Assembly: GCF_029760895.1 (NCBI RefSeq)
Contig: NZ_CP121679.1
Coordinates: 1,488,001 to 1,552,000 of the forward strand
Source of the DNA: Ancylobacter sp. WKF20
Lineage (GTDB): Bacteria > Pseudomonadota > Alphaproteobacteria > Rhizobiales > Xanthobacteraceae
Length of the DNA: 64,000 nucleotides
Direction: 5' to 3'
The translations under genes were made by a program, and so were the position numbers. Positions 47,681 through 56,536 of this stretch are shown here, piece after piece; the first letter of the stretch is position 1; every line of letters begins with the position of its first letter. Under the pieces are notes generated by a model. It saw nothing but the letters and a program-made list of their open reading frames with translations, did not search any database and was not told where the DNA came from.

Positions 47681-49156
47681 TCAGGCCGACAGTGCCTTGG
47701 GGTCACCCGGCGCGGTCTTCCAGCCGAGCGCGGGGAAGCGCACCACGCGCCGCCCCCGGAAATCCGCCTCGCAGACGAGGTGGCCGCGCTCTTCCATATA
47801 GGTGAGCAGCCAGCGCCCCCGCGAGGGCGAGCGGCTGCCATAGGCCTTGGCCAGCACCTCATCCGCCGGCGAGGGCGCGCCCTCCATGCCGGCGCGGGCG
47901 AGCAGCAGGAACACGCCCTGCATCTCCTCCGGCAGGCCGGAGGCCTGCTCTACCGCCCGGCCCCATTCCTCACTGTCAACCCGTCCGTCGAGCCCGGCGC
48001 GTGCGATGGCGAGGCGGCGGGTGAAGTCGGCAAGGTCCGGCACCTTGGAGCCCACGCGCCGCACCCGGCAATGAACGAGGAAATCCGGGTAGAGCGAGGC
48101 GGCCGAGCGGAACGGCGCATCGCCATCAGCCACGAATTGGCGGACAATCTCCGCGACCAGTGCCTCGCGCTCGGCCTCGAAGGCGGCGGCGGCTTCCGGA
48201 TCGACCGGCACGGGCTCCGGCGGCCGCGCCTCTTCCAGGGTCTCGATGATGTCCTCGACCGGGCGCGCCTCGACCCGCCGTACCGGGGTGGGCATCGGTT
48301 CAGTGGCAAGATCGTCGAAGATCAGGTCCTGGATCTGCGCCGAGCCCAGCTCCGGGGGTGGCATCAGCTCGGGGCGGCCATTGCGGCTCGCGGTCTCGAC
48401 ATAGCCAATCTTGAGCGCCAGCGGGCGGCGCGAGAGCGCCGGGCCGAGCGCCACGAAGGAGCCGGTGTTGAGATCGCGGAAGCTCTCGGCCTGCCGCTTC
48501 TCCATGCCGAGCAGGTCCGCCGCGCGGGCCATGTCGATGTCGAGGAAGGTGCGGCCCATCAGGAAGTTCGAGGCTTCCGCCGCCACATTCTTCGCGAGCT
48601 TGGCGAGGCGCTGCGTGGCGATGACGCCGGCAAGGCCGCGCTTGCGGCCACGGCACATCAGATTGGTCATGGCCGACAGCGAAACGCGCCGCGCCTCGTC
48701 GGAAATCTCACCGGCACCTGAGGGGGCGAAAAGCTGCGCCTCGTCCACCACCACGAGCATCGGGTACCAATATTCGCGCTCGGCCTCGAACAGCCCGTTG
48801 AGGAAAGCGGCGGCCGAGCGCATCTGCGCGTCGGCGTCCAGCCCCTCAAGGTTGAACACCACCGAGGCCCGGTGGCGCCGGATGCGGGCGGCGATGCGCT
48901 GAATCTCGCCCTGCGTGCGCTCGGCATCGATCACCACATGGCCGAAGCGGTCGGCGAGGCTGACGAAGTCGCCTTCCGGATCAATGATCGCCTGCTGCAC
49001 ATGGCCGGCGCTCTGTTCCAGCAGGCGGCGCAGCAGATGCGACTTGCCCGAACCCGAATTCCCCTGCACCAGCAGGCGGGTGGACAGAAGCTCCTCCAGA
49101 TCGAGCCGTACCGGCTGGCCGGCGGTGCTGCTTCCGAGCTCGATACCGATCTTCAT
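47681..49156 (-). CDS. HerA/FtsK-like ATP-binding protein (DUF87)
   Basis: 491 residues. Walker A is LVQGNSGSGKSHLLRRLLEQS (about 30-50), Walker B is MLVVVDEAQLFAP (about 130-142), and ATQRLAKLAKNVAAEASNFLMGRT carries the sensor region. Family members are hexameric DNA or protein translocases of the HerA superfamily. The C-terminal third (about 310-491) is an extension with a winged-helix-like end. No NurA nuclease gene is adjacent, so a repair or defence role is unproven. Start at the ATG at 49156 (MKIGIELGS); the Shine-Dalgarno is weak. Confidence 0.88.
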   Translation of the reverse strand: MKIGIELGSSTAGQPVRLDLEELLSTRLLVQGNSGSGKSHLLRRLLEQSAGHVQQAIIDPEGDFVSLADRFGHVVIDAERTQGEIQRIAARIRRHRASVVFNLEGLDADAQMRSAAAFLNGLFEAEREYWYPMLVVVDEAQLFAPSGAGEISDEARRVSLSAMTNLMCRGRKRGLAGVIATQRLAKLAKNVAAEASNFLMGRTFLDIDMARAADLLGMEKRQAESFRDLNTGSFVALGPALSRRPLALKIGYVETASRNGRPELMPPPELGSAQIQDLIFDDLATEPMPTPVRRVEARPVEDIIETLEEARPPEPVPVDPEAAAAFEAEREALVAEIVRQFVADGDAPFRSAASLYPDFLVHCRVRRVGSKVPDLADFTRRLAIARAGLDGRVDSEEWGRAVEQASGLPEEMQGVFLLLARAGMEGAPSPADEVLAKAYGSRSPSRGRWLLTYMEERGHLVCEADFRGRRVVRFPALGWKTAPGDPKALSA

Positions 49157-49357
49157 CTGCGACTGTCGAATCCTGTCAGGGGCACGCCGAGGGCTGCACG
49201 GCCGAGCCTGCGGAGGTTTAGCACGCGCGCGCGGGAGGCCAGCCGCCACCGCCGGAGAAGTCCACAGATTCGGCCCGCCCCGGCAAGACACAAACGGGGA
49301 TCGGCGCGCAGAGCGGCCAGCCTCGACAAGGCGGCAAGGGCCGTCCATGCTCACCAG

Positions 49358-49816
49358 ATGGCATTGGTTCCGCTCTTCACCATCGGCTACGAACAGGTCT
49401 CCTCCTCCGCCGTGCTCGACACGCTGGCCGGTGCGGGGGTTGACCTTCTGGTGGATGTGCGGGCGGTCGCCGCCTCGCGCCGTGCCGGCTTCTCGAAAAG
49501 CCATCTCGCCGCCGGCGTCTCCGAACGCGGCATCGGCTATCTGCACCTGCGCGGGCTCGGCACCCCGGCCGAGGGCCGGCAAGCGGCGCGCAGCGGCCAT
49601 TATGGTGAGCTGCGTCGCATCTATGACGCGCATCTGGCCACGCCGACGGCGCAGGAGCAGCTCGACGAGCTGACCGAGCTGGTGCGCGCCGGACGCCGCG
49701 TCTGCGTCCTCTGTTTCGAGCGGCACCCCGAACATTGCCACCGGCAGATGGTGGCCGATCTCATCTGCGAGCGCGTCGGCGCCCCCATCGAACACCTGTT
49801 CGCCCCGCCGGTGTGA
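49358..49816 (+). CDS. DUF488 family protein
   Basis: 152 residues. FTIGYEQVSSSAVLDTLAGAGVDLLVDVRAVAASRRAGFSKSHLA is the DUF488 hallmark, with the later CVLCFERHPEHCHRQMVADLI block containing Cys and His residues that suggest a metal or nucleotide-binding site. Function unknown; often found next to ATPases or DNA-repair genes. It is divergent from the HerA-like gene, with 201 bases between. Start at the ATG at 49358, without a clear Shine-Dalgarno. Confidence 0.88.
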   Translation: MALVPLFTIGYEQVSSSAVLDTLAGAGVDLLVDVRAVAASRRAGFSKSHLAAGVSERGIGYLHLRGLGTPAEGRQAARSGHYGELRRIYDAHLATPTAQEQLDELTELVRAGRRVCVLCFERHPEHCHRQMVADLICERVGAPIEHLFAPPV

Positions 49817-49958
49817 GCCGGCTGCACGATCCCCTCTCCAAACCTGCATAAAATCACGGTTCGGACCGAATCAGCGGGCGCGATTCAATTCAAGATTGAT
49901 TGAATACAACCATCCGCAGGTGCTCGGATGGGTTGCATTTCGTACAATCTCTCAGCCG

Positions 49959-50750
49959 ATGAGCGCGCCGATGACCGGTACGCCTGCGCCGACGCGTACC
50001 CGCGCGGCCGCGGGTCCGATCCCGGTCCTGCGCCTCGCCGCATGGGCCGCAGCGCTGCCGCTCGCCCTAGGTCTCGCGCCTTTGGCGGCGGCCGATCCGC
50101 TTACCGACAGCTTCAAGCGGCGGCTCTATTTCTATGCGGGCAGCGACATGGCCCGCGACACCTCCTATGGCTGGGCAGGCCTCGCATGGGCGCCCTTTGC
50201 CCGCATGGACGAGGACGGCCTGCGCCTACGCTTTCAGGGCGGCGGCGGGCGTTACCGCTATGAGACCGCCGACGTCGCCGGCGGCTGGAACGGCGTGAGC
50301 AAGACCGAAGCGGAGGCGCTCATCGGCTGGCAGACGCTGCGCGGTCCGCACGCTCTGGCGCTCTATGCGGGCATTGCCATGATCGACAACCAGCTCGACC
50401 TGCCCGATCCCGCCAATCAGGACCAGGGCACGCGCTATGGCGGCAAGTTGGTCGCCGAGTGGTTCTATCGCTGGGATGAGCGCGGCACGCTGTCCGCCGC
50501 GATCAGCGCTACCACCGCCGACAGCGCCGCCACCGCGCGTTTCGCCGCCGGCTGGCGGATGCTCGAGTGGCTGGAACTCGGTGTCGAAACCGCCGCCACC
50601 TCGGACTGGCCGGACCGCGACGCCCGGCTGGGCGGCTTTCTCGTAGTGCCTGTCAAGGGGCAGGAGCTGCGCGCCGCCGGCGGCTGGCGCTGGAGTTCGG
50701 ACGAGACGGATGGCGCCTATCTCACCCTGTCGGTCTACATGCCCTATTGA
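49959..50750 (+). CDS. bcsS: Cellulose biosynthesis protein BcsS-like (outer-membrane beta protein)
   Basis: 263 residues. A signal region (about 25-48, LRLAAWAAALPLALGLAPLAAA) is followed by antiparallel beta strands: RLYFYAGSDMARDTSYGWAGLAWAPFARMDEDGLRLRFQGGGGRYRYETADVAG, TRYGGKLVAEWFYRW and AGWRWSSDETDGAYLTLSVYMPY, the BcsS pattern. No cellulose synthase genes are nearby. The start is uncertain (ATG at 49959 or 49971; neither has a good Shine-Dalgarno). It converges on the molybdopterin-related gene. Confidence 0.8.
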   Translation: MSAPMTGTPAPTRTRAAAGPIPVLRLAAWAAALPLALGLAPLAAADPLTDSFKRRLYFYAGSDMARDTSYGWAGLAWAPFARMDEDGLRLRFQGGGGRYRYETADVAGGWNGVSKTEAEALIGWQTLRGPHALALYAGIAMIDNQLDLPDPANQDQGTRYGGKLVAEWFYRWDERGTLSAAISATTADSAATARFAAGWRMLEWLELGVETAATSDWPDRDARLGGFLVVPVKGQELRAAGGWRWSSDETDGAYLTLSVYMPY

Positions 50751-50753
50751 GGC

Positions 50754-52415
50754 TCAGGCGTCCTCCGCCTTCATGCCCTCAAGGGCGGCCGCGGCATCGA
50801 CATCGGCATGGGTGGCGATTTCATGGATCGCCAGTGCCTCCAGCTCCTCGCGGGTGTCGATATCGAGGAAGGCGCCCTCGCCCTCCACCGGCACCTCGAC
50901 CACCGCCTCGGCATTGGCGGCGATGAGATGACGCGCCCCGACATCACCCGACAGCGCCATGAGGTCGCCGAACAGCGCCCGCGACCAGGCAACGGGATTG
51001 CCGCGCCGCCCCTCGCTGACCGGCACGGCGACCAGCCGCCCCTCGGCGAGATTGAGCGCACCCGCGAGCCGGTCCACGAGCCCAAACTCGACCTTCGGCA
51101 TGTCGCCGAGCAGCACCACGGCCCGATCCACCTCCGGCGGCAGCGCGCCAATGCCGGCCCGCAGCGAGGTGGACAGGCCCTCGGCATAGGCGGGGTTATG
51201 GACGAAACGCACATTGAGCCCCGCCAGCGCCCCGCGCACCCTCTCGGCTTCGTGGCCGGTCACGACAATCACCGGCCGGGCGTGTGAGGCAAGCGCCGCC
51301 TGCACGGCACGCCGCAGCAATGGCGCGCCACCGAGATCGGCGGTGAGCTTGTGGGCATGCGGCATCCGCGTCCCGCGCCCCGCCGCCAGCACCACCGCGC
51401 CGGCAAGCCCGGTCGATGCCACGCTCTCGCGCGGCTGCGGCCTTGAGGGAATCTCCATCAGCAAGCCTCCCACGCCCATGCCCGTAATGTCGTCGCGCGT
51501 GACCGGCAGACCCGCCACCAGCCGACGCAGCACCCAGTCGAAGCCGTTGTCCTTCGGGCTGCGCGCGCAGCCCGGCGCGCCGAGCACCGGCACGGCACCA
51601 AGCCGGGCGACCAGCAGGAGATTGCCGGGATCGACCGGCATGCCGAAATGCTCGACCAAGCCGCCCGCGGCCTCAATGGCGGCCGGGATCACGTCGCGCC
51701 GGTCGGCAATCGCCGAGGCGCCGAACACGATGATGAGCTCCGCCCCTGCCTGCCGCACCTCCGCGATCGCCACCGCAAGCGCCGCCTCGTCATGCGGCAC
51801 CCGGCGCTCGAGAGCGATCCCTACCCCCATCGGAGCGAGCCGCGCAGCCGTTACGCGCAGGGTCTTGGCGATGACCTTTTCCGGCAATCCCGGCAGAAGG
51901 GTGGAAATGACCGCCACCCGCTTGAGCCGATAGGGCGCGACCTCGATCACCCGGCCGCAGGCGGCCCGCGCCGCCGCCATGGCGGGGGCGGACACGGCGA
52001 AGGGGATGATCTTCACCGTGCCGATCATCTGCCCGGCCTCGACAGCAGCGAAGGCGGGCAGCGTCGCCAGCGTCACGGCCTCGTCAATGCGGTTGAGTGC
52101 GTCGATCCCCGCACGGTCGACAACGAGAACGCCCGCTTCCGCCGCACGGATATTGGCGCGGCCGGTGAAGGCGGCATCGACCGCGGCATGGTCGCCACTC
52201 ACCGCCGCGGCGATCTCGGCGGCGGCGGCGTCCTCGTCGACATCGCCAGGCTCCAGCTGCACCGCGACGATCTCGGTAATACCGGCCTGAGCCAGCGCGG
52301 CGAGCGCGGCGGCATCGATCCGCGCGCCCTTGCGCAGCTCGGCACCGGGTACGCGCAGCGCGTGGACATTGATGGCGCCCTCCGCCTCGGCGAGCGGCAG
52401 GCGGGCGAACCTCAC
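50754..52415 (-). CDS. Molybdopterin-binding/MocA-like nucleotidyltransferase fusion
   Basis: 553 residues in two parts. The N-terminal half (about 1-345) is MoeA/MoaB-like: INVHALRVPGAELRKGARID, then LIIVFGASAIADRRDVIPAAIEAAGG and APGCARSPKDNGFDWVL. The C-terminal half (about 350-553) is a MobA/MocA-type transferase with AVVLAAGRGTRMPHAHKL and VVLLGDMPKVEFGLVDRL. Such fusions prepare the cytosine dinucleotide form of molybdopterin used by xanthine and CO dehydrogenase-type enzymes. It overlaps the XdhC gene by four bases. Confidence 0.88.
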   Translation of the reverse strand: MRFARLPLAEAEGAINVHALRVPGAELRKGARIDAAALAALAQAGITEIVAVQLEPGDVDEDAAAAEIAAAVSGDHAAVDAAFTGRANIRAAEAGVLVVDRAGIDALNRIDEAVTLATLPAFAAVEAGQMIGTVKIIPFAVSAPAMAAARAACGRVIEVAPYRLKRVAVISTLLPGLPEKVIAKTLRVTAARLAPMGVGIALERRVPHDEAALAVAIAEVRQAGAELIIVFGASAIADRRDVIPAAIEAAGGLVEHFGMPVDPGNLLLVARLGAVPVLGAPGCARSPKDNGFDWVLRRLVAGLPVTRDDITGMGVGGLLMEIPSRPQPRESVASTGLAGAVVLAAGRGTRMPHAHKLTADLGGAPLLRRAVQAALASHARPVIVVTGHEAERVRGALAGLNVRFVHNPAYAEGLSTSLRAGIGALPPEVDRAVVLLGDMPKVEFGLVDRLAGALNLAEGRLVAVPVSEGRRGNPVAWSRALFGDLMALSGDVGARHLIAANAEAVVEVPVEGEGAFLDIDTREELEALAIHEIATHADVDAAAALEGMKAEDA

Positions 52416-53113
52416 GCCGCCTTCTCCCGGCGCAGCGGCTTGCGACGCAGATCGGCGATGATCTCACCGAGAATGGAGACCGCGATCTCTGCCGGGCTCA
52501 CCGAGCCGATATCGAGGCCAATGGGCGCATGGATGCGCGCAAGCTGCTCGCGCGCGAGGCCGCGCTCGGCGAGCCGTTCCAGCCGTGCCGCATGGGTCTT
52601 CCGCGAGCCGAGCGCGCCGATATAGAAGCAACCCGCGTTGAGCCCCGCCGCGAGTGCCGGATCGTCGATCTTCGGATCATGCGTCAGCGCCACCAGCGCG
52701 GTGAAGGGGTCGAGCCCCAGCTCGGGGAGCGCCACATCCGGCCATTCGGCGCGGATGTCGACACCGGGGAAGCGGTCTTCCGTTGCGAAGGCGGTGCGCG
52801 GGTCGATGATGATGACGCTGAAATCCGCCATCGCCGCCATGGGAGCGAGCGCCTGAGAGATATGCACGGCGCCGGTGATGATGAGCCGCGGCGAGGGCAC
52901 CTGCGCGGTAAGGAACACCCGCTCATTGCCGGATTCGATCAGCGCGCTCTTGCCGGTGCGAAACGCTTCACCGAGAGCCTCCGCCAGCGGATCGCCGTCC
53001 ACCTCGGCCGGACGGACGAGACGCTGGCGCCCGGAACCGAGTTCGGTGACGAGCACCGTCGCCCGGCGCGCGGCGCGCTCGGCATTCAGCATTTGCAGAA
53101 GGGCGAGGTCCAT
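52412..53113 (-). CDS. XdhC family protein, large (C-terminal) part
   Basis: 233 residues. It carries the XdhC Rossmann-like domain: PRLIITGAVHISQALAPMAAMADFSVIIIDPRTAF, PFTALVALTHDPKIDDPAL, CFYIGALGSRKTHAARLERL and IHAPIGLDIGSVSPAEIAVSILGEIIA. XdhC proteins bind the molybdenum cofactor and insert a terminal sulfur into molybdenum hydroxylases. The usual N-terminal XdhC/CoxI segment is carried by the separate gene just upstream, which shares one base with it (TGATG). Confidence 0.9.
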   Translation of the reverse strand: MDLALLQMLNAERAARRATVLVTELGSGRQRLVRPAEVDGDPLAEALGEAFRTGKSALIESGNERVFLTAQVPSPRLIITGAVHISQALAPMAAMADFSVIIIDPRTAFATEDRFPGVDIRAEWPDVALPELGLDPFTALVALTHDPKIDDPALAAGLNAGCFYIGALGSRKTHAARLERLAERGLAREQLARIHAPIGLDIGSVSPAEIAVSILGEIIADLRRKPLRREKAA

Positions 53114-53436
53114 CAGGCGACCTTCTCGACATAGACGCTGATCCGCCCGCCACAGGAGAGCCCGACCTGCCACGCCGTCTCGTCCGCGACACCGAATTCC
53201 AGCAGACGCGGGCGGCCATCCTCGATCACCTCGGCAGCCTCGGCCACCACCGCACCCTCGACGCAGCCGCCGGAGACCGAGCCGAGAAACCGGCCGGCCT
53301 CGTCGATCACCAGATGGCTGCCGACCGGGCGCGGCGCCGAGCCCCAGGTCTGCACAACCGTGGCGAGTGCCACGCCATGGCCTTCCTGGCGCCAGCGTGC
53401 CGCGGCCTCCAGAACATCTTCCTCACGCGCGAACAT
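53113..53436 (-). CDS. XdhC/CoxI family protein, small (N-terminal) part
   Basis: 107 residues matching the N-terminal XdhC_CoxI domain: DVLEAAARWRQEGHGVALATVVQTWGSAPRPVGSHLVIDEAG, then GSVSGGCVEGAVVAEAAEVIEDG and a C-terminal GLSCGGRISVYVE with the conserved Cys. The start at 53436 has GAGG eight bases upstream. It opens a three-gene maturation operon. The target molybdenum hydroxylase is not in this window. Confidence 0.9.
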   Translation of the reverse strand: MFAREEDVLEAAARWRQEGHGVALATVVQTWGSAPRPVGSHLVIDEAGRFLGSVSGGCVEGAVVAEAAEVIEDGRPRLLEFGVADETAWQVGLSCGGRISVYVEKVA

Positions 53437-53522
53437 GATCCCTCGCCTTCCGCGACGATAATGCACGCAGTGCAGCATGGGCGCGCTTGCCGATAAAGCT
53501 GGAAACGATCACAAAGCCGCGC

Positions 53523-54620
53523 ATGAGCGCTTCCTCCCCTCCTGTCGCAGCGGCATCCGTGGCCAGTCTGCCGCGCACGCTGCGCCGGCCGGCCGAACTT
53601 GCCGATGCAGGCCTGCTCCCGGCCGATCACGGCCTCGACGCCCTCGCCGCGCGCTATGCCGTGGCGGTGACGCCCGCCTTGATCGCCCGGATCGACCGTG
53701 ACGATCCCGCCGATCCCATCGCCCGGCAATTCGTGCCGGATGCGAGGGAGCTGGACACCAGGGCCGAGGAACTGACCGACCCGATCGGCGATGAGGCGCA
53801 TAGCCCGGTGCCGGGCATCGTCCACCGCTATCCCGACCGGGTGCTGCTGAAGCTGGTCGGGGTCTGCGCGGTCTATTGCCGCTTCTGCTTCCGCCGCGAA
53901 ATGGTCGGGCCGGGCGCCGAGACCAGCCTGTCCGAAGCCGCGCTGGAGAGCGCCCTCGCCTATATCGCCGGGCGTCCGGAGATCTGGGAGGTCGTGCTCA
54001 CCGGCGGCGACCCGCTGGTGGCGGCGCCGCGTCGCCTTGCCGATCTGATGGCGCGGCTTGCCGCAATCGACCATGTGAAGATCGTGCGCTTCCACACCCG
54101 CGTGCCCATCGCCGCACCGGAGCGCGTGACGGCGACGCTGGTTGAGGCGCTGCGCCATCCCGGCCTCACCACCTATGTCGCCGTTCACGCCAATCACGCG
54201 CGCGAACTCGGCGCCCCGGCCCGCGCCGCCATCGCCCGGCTCGCCGATGCCGGCATCGCGCTGGTCAGCCAGTCCGTGCTGCTCCGGGGCGTGAATGACG
54301 AGGCAGATACGCTCGCCGCGCTGTTTCGCGCCCTCGTCGAATGTCGGGTGAAGCCCTATTACCTGCACCATCCCGATCTCGCGCCGGGCACCGGGCATTT
54401 CCGCCTGCCGATCGCGCGCGGGCAGGAATTGATGCGCGCCCTGCGCGGGCGGCTCTCCGGCCTCGCCCTCCCCACCTATGTGCTCGACATACCCGGCGGC
54501 TACGGCAAGGTGCCGATCGGGCCGGACTATCTCGAGCCGACGCCAGAGGGCTGGCGCGTCACCGATTATTGCGGCGGCGTTCATGCCTATGAGGCCGCGG
54601 ATGGGGCAGCGCCGCGATGA
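53523..54620 (+). CDS. Lysine-2,3-aminomutase-like radical SAM enzyme
   Basis: 365 residues. The radical SAM cluster is at Cys115, Cys119 and Cys122 (CAVYCRFCF), the SAM site includes VVLTGGDPL, and the PLP-Lys region is DIPGGYGKVPIGP near 330. The same fold includes KamA (lysine to beta-lysine) and EpmB (modification of elongation factor P). Neither epmA nor efp is adjacent, so the two roles cannot be separated here. Start at the ATG at 53523. It overlaps the downstream flavoprotein by four bases. Confidence 0.9.
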   Translation: MSASSPPVAAASVASLPRTLRRPAELADAGLLPADHGLDALAARYAVAVTPALIARIDRDDPADPIARQFVPDARELDTRAEELTDPIGDEAHSPVPGIVHRYPDRVLLKLVGVCAVYCRFCFRREMVGPGAETSLSEAALESALAYIAGRPEIWEVVLTGGDPLVAAPRRLADLMARLAAIDHVKIVRFHTRVPIAAPERVTATLVEALRHPGLTTYVAVHANHARELGAPARAAIARLADAGIALVSQSVLLRGVNDEADTLAALFRALVECRVKPYYLHHPDLAPGTGHFRLPIARGQELMRALRGRLSGLALPTYVLDIPGGYGKVPIGPDYLEPTPEGWRVTDYCGGVHAYEAADGAAPR

Positions 54621-55804
54621 CCCGGCCGGAGCGCGTGGATGTCGTGGTCATCGGCGCCGGCGCGGCGGGGATGATGTGCGCCTGGGAGGCGGCCAAGCGC
54701 GGCCGCCGCGTCGTGGTGATCGACCATGCCCGCGCGCCGGGCGAGAAGATCCGCATTTCCGGCGGCGGGCGCTGCAACTTCACCAATCGAGGCACCACGC
54801 CGAAGAACTACCTTTCCGCCAACCCTTCCTTCGCCATTTCGGCGCTGAAGCGCTACACGCCTGAGGACTTCATCCGGCTGGTGGACCGGCACGGCATCGC
54901 CTGGCACGAGAAGACGCTCGGCCAATTGTTCTGCGACGGCTCGGCGCGGCAGATCGTCGATATGCTCACCGACGGGCTGCGCGAGGCCGGGGCGGCGCTA
55001 CGGCTCTCGACCACGGTCAGTTCGGTGGCGCGCGACGGCGACGGCTTCAGCCTCGCGACCAGCGAGGGGTCGCTCGCCTGCCGCTCGCTGGTCATTGCTT
55101 CCGGCGGCAAGTCGATCCCGAAGATGGGCGCCACCGGCTTCGGCTACGAGATCGCCACGCAGTTCGGCCTGCGCCTCGTGCCGACGCGGCCGGGGCTGGT
55201 GCCGCTCACCCTCGATCCGGGCCTGCTGGAAACCATCGCCCCCCTCTCGGGCGTGGCCGTGGAGGGGCGCGCCCGGCACGGCAAGACGGCGTTCGACGAA
55301 GCCGTGCTGTTCACCCATCGCGGGCTGTCAGGTCCCGCCATCCTGCAGATCTCGTCCTACTGGCGCGAGGGCGAGGAGATCGAACTGGCGCTGGCCCCCC
55401 GCACCGATGTGTTCGGTCGCCTGCGGGAAGCGCGCAGCACAAATGGCCGGCAGGGGCCCGCGACGGCCCTCGCCGAGATCCTGCCGAAACGGCTCGCTCA
55501 GGCCATTGCCGAGCGCGAGGCGGGCGCAGGCAACCTCGCCGACCTCTCCGACAAGGTGCTGCGCCGGATCGACACCGCCGTGAATGGCTGGCGCTTCAAG
55601 CCGACCGGATCGGAGGGCTACCGCACGGCCGAGGTGACGCTCGGCGGCGTCGACACGGCCGACCTCGATTCCCGCACGCTCGAGGCGCGCCAGATGCGCG
55701 GCCTCTATTTCATCGGCGAGGTGGTGGACGTCACCGGCTGGCTCGGCGGCTACAACTTCCAGTGGGCCTGGGCCTCCGGCTGGGTCGCCGGGCAGAACGC
55801 CTGA
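54617..55804 (+). CDS. BaiN/RdsA-type NAD(P)/FAD-dependent oxidoreductase (HI0933-like)
   Basis: 395 residues. Dinucleotide-binding VVVIGAGAAGMMCAWEAAKRGRRVVVIDHA at the N-terminus, ISGGGRCNFTNRG (about 50-62), a SGGKSIPKMGATGFGYEIA block and the C-terminal GLYFIGEVVDVTGWLGGYNFQWAWASGW are all diagnostic of the HI0933 family. Reported relatives reduce bile-acid intermediates or bind RNA precursors; the substrate here is unknown. It is translationally coupled to the radical SAM gene. Confidence 0.92.
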   Translation: MTRPERVDVVVIGAGAAGMMCAWEAAKRGRRVVVIDHARAPGEKIRISGGGRCNFTNRGTTPKNYLSANPSFAISALKRYTPEDFIRLVDRHGIAWHEKTLGQLFCDGSARQIVDMLTDGLREAGAALRLSTTVSSVARDGDGFSLATSEGSLACRSLVIASGGKSIPKMGATGFGYEIATQFGLRLVPTRPGLVPLTLDPGLLETIAPLSGVAVEGRARHGKTAFDEAVLFTHRGLSGPAILQISSYWREGEEIELALAPRTDVFGRLREARSTNGRQGPATALAEILPKRLAQAIAEREAGAGNLADLSDKVLRRIDTAVNGWRFKPTGSEGYRTAEVTLGGVDTADLDSRTLEARQMRGLYFIGEVVDVTGWLGGYNFQWAWASGWVAGQNA

Positions 55805-55807
55805 TCC

Positions 55808-56365
55808 TCAGAGACGGCGGAATTCGCGCCCGAGATAGACGAGGCTCTCCCGCGCCGGGCCGAGCGTGACATGCTCGACGCGGCCGACCAGCACGTCATG
55901 CGTCGCCACGGTGCGCGCCTCGACCAGCCGGCACTCGAAGACGGCAAGCGCGCCGACCAGGCAGGGAAGCCCGAGCGCACCCTCCTGCCAGTGCCCGACA
56001 CCGAAGCGCTGCTCGCCGGAAAGCCCGCCCCGCCCGCCAAAACTCTGCGCCACCGCCTCCTGCGCACCGGTCAGCATGTTCACCGCGAACCGCCCGGCAT
56101 GGTGGAAGGCCGGCGCCGAGAGGCTGCGCCGGTTGAGGCAGACCAGCAGCGTCGGCGGGGTATCTGAGACGGAGGCGACCGCCGTTGCGGTGAAGCCGGC
56201 CCGCCCCTCCGGCCCCCGCGTGGTGACGACATGGACAGCCGCCGCCAGCCGGCTCATCGCCTCGCGAAACAGGCCCGCATCGACGGCATGGCCATCCGTG
56301 GGCGTCGACCGGGTGCTATCGTCCACGAGGCTCTCCAGCGCGGCCATCGCCGCCAAGTTGTGCAT
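55808..56365 (-). CDS. Flavin reductase family protein (HpaC-like)
   Basis: 185 residues of the FMN-binding split-barrel flavin reductase domain: FREAMSRLAAAVHVVTTRGPEGRAGFTATAVASVSDTPPTLLVCLNRRS and the later GRFAVNMLTGAQEAVAQSF. These NAD(P)H:flavin oxidoreductases supply reduced flavin to two-component monooxygenases; the partner is not adjacent. Start ambiguous between the ATG at 56365 and at 56347; neither has a strong Shine-Dalgarno. It converges with the BaiN-like gene, three bases apart. Confidence 0.88.
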   Translation of the reverse strand: MHNLAAMAALESLVDDSTRSTPTDGHAVDAGLFREAMSRLAAAVHVVTTRGPEGRAGFTATAVASVSDTPPTLLVCLNRRSLSAPAFHHAGRFAVNMLTGAQEAVAQSFGGRGGLSGEQRFGVGHWQEGALGLPCLVGALAVFECRLVEARTVATHDVLVGRVEHVTLGPARESLVYLGREFRRL

Positions 56366-56435
56366 AAGACGCCGAGGCTGCGGGTGGAAGTCCCGTCGCA
56401 TGGCGCGGATGGGACCTAAACATGACCGAAAAATG

Positions 56436-56460
56436 AAGCCCCCGACGAAAGGAGGGGCTT
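56436..56460 (-). terminator. Terminator-like hairpin in the leader of the flavin reductase gene
   Basis: A 7-bp stem (AAGCCCC/GGGGCTT); on the minus strand the stem is followed by CATTTTT. It lies upstream of the flavin reductase start (56365), so it could end a short upstream transcript or attenuate the gene. Confidence 0.4.
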
Positions 56461-56477
56461 TGTTGCAATTGCGACAA
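56460..56477. promoter_or_regulatory. Near-perfect palindrome between flavin reductase and liv genes
   Basis: TTGTTGCAATTGCGACAA: nine bases each side of the AATT centre with one mismatched pair. It is a good candidate operator for either divergent unit. On the plus strand TTGAAA...TAAAAT (56482-56508, 15-base spacing) follows as a possible promoter. Confidence 0.45.
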
Positions 56478-56536
56478 AACCTTGAAACGCAAGGAAAATC
56501 GGTAAAAATGGTGTCAAGACACCGTTCCATCACGCG

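Noticed and set aside
47681..49816. HerA-NurA DNA-end resection or defence pair
   Set aside because: The neighbour is DUF488, not NurA or a SIR2/defence partner, and the genes are divergent.
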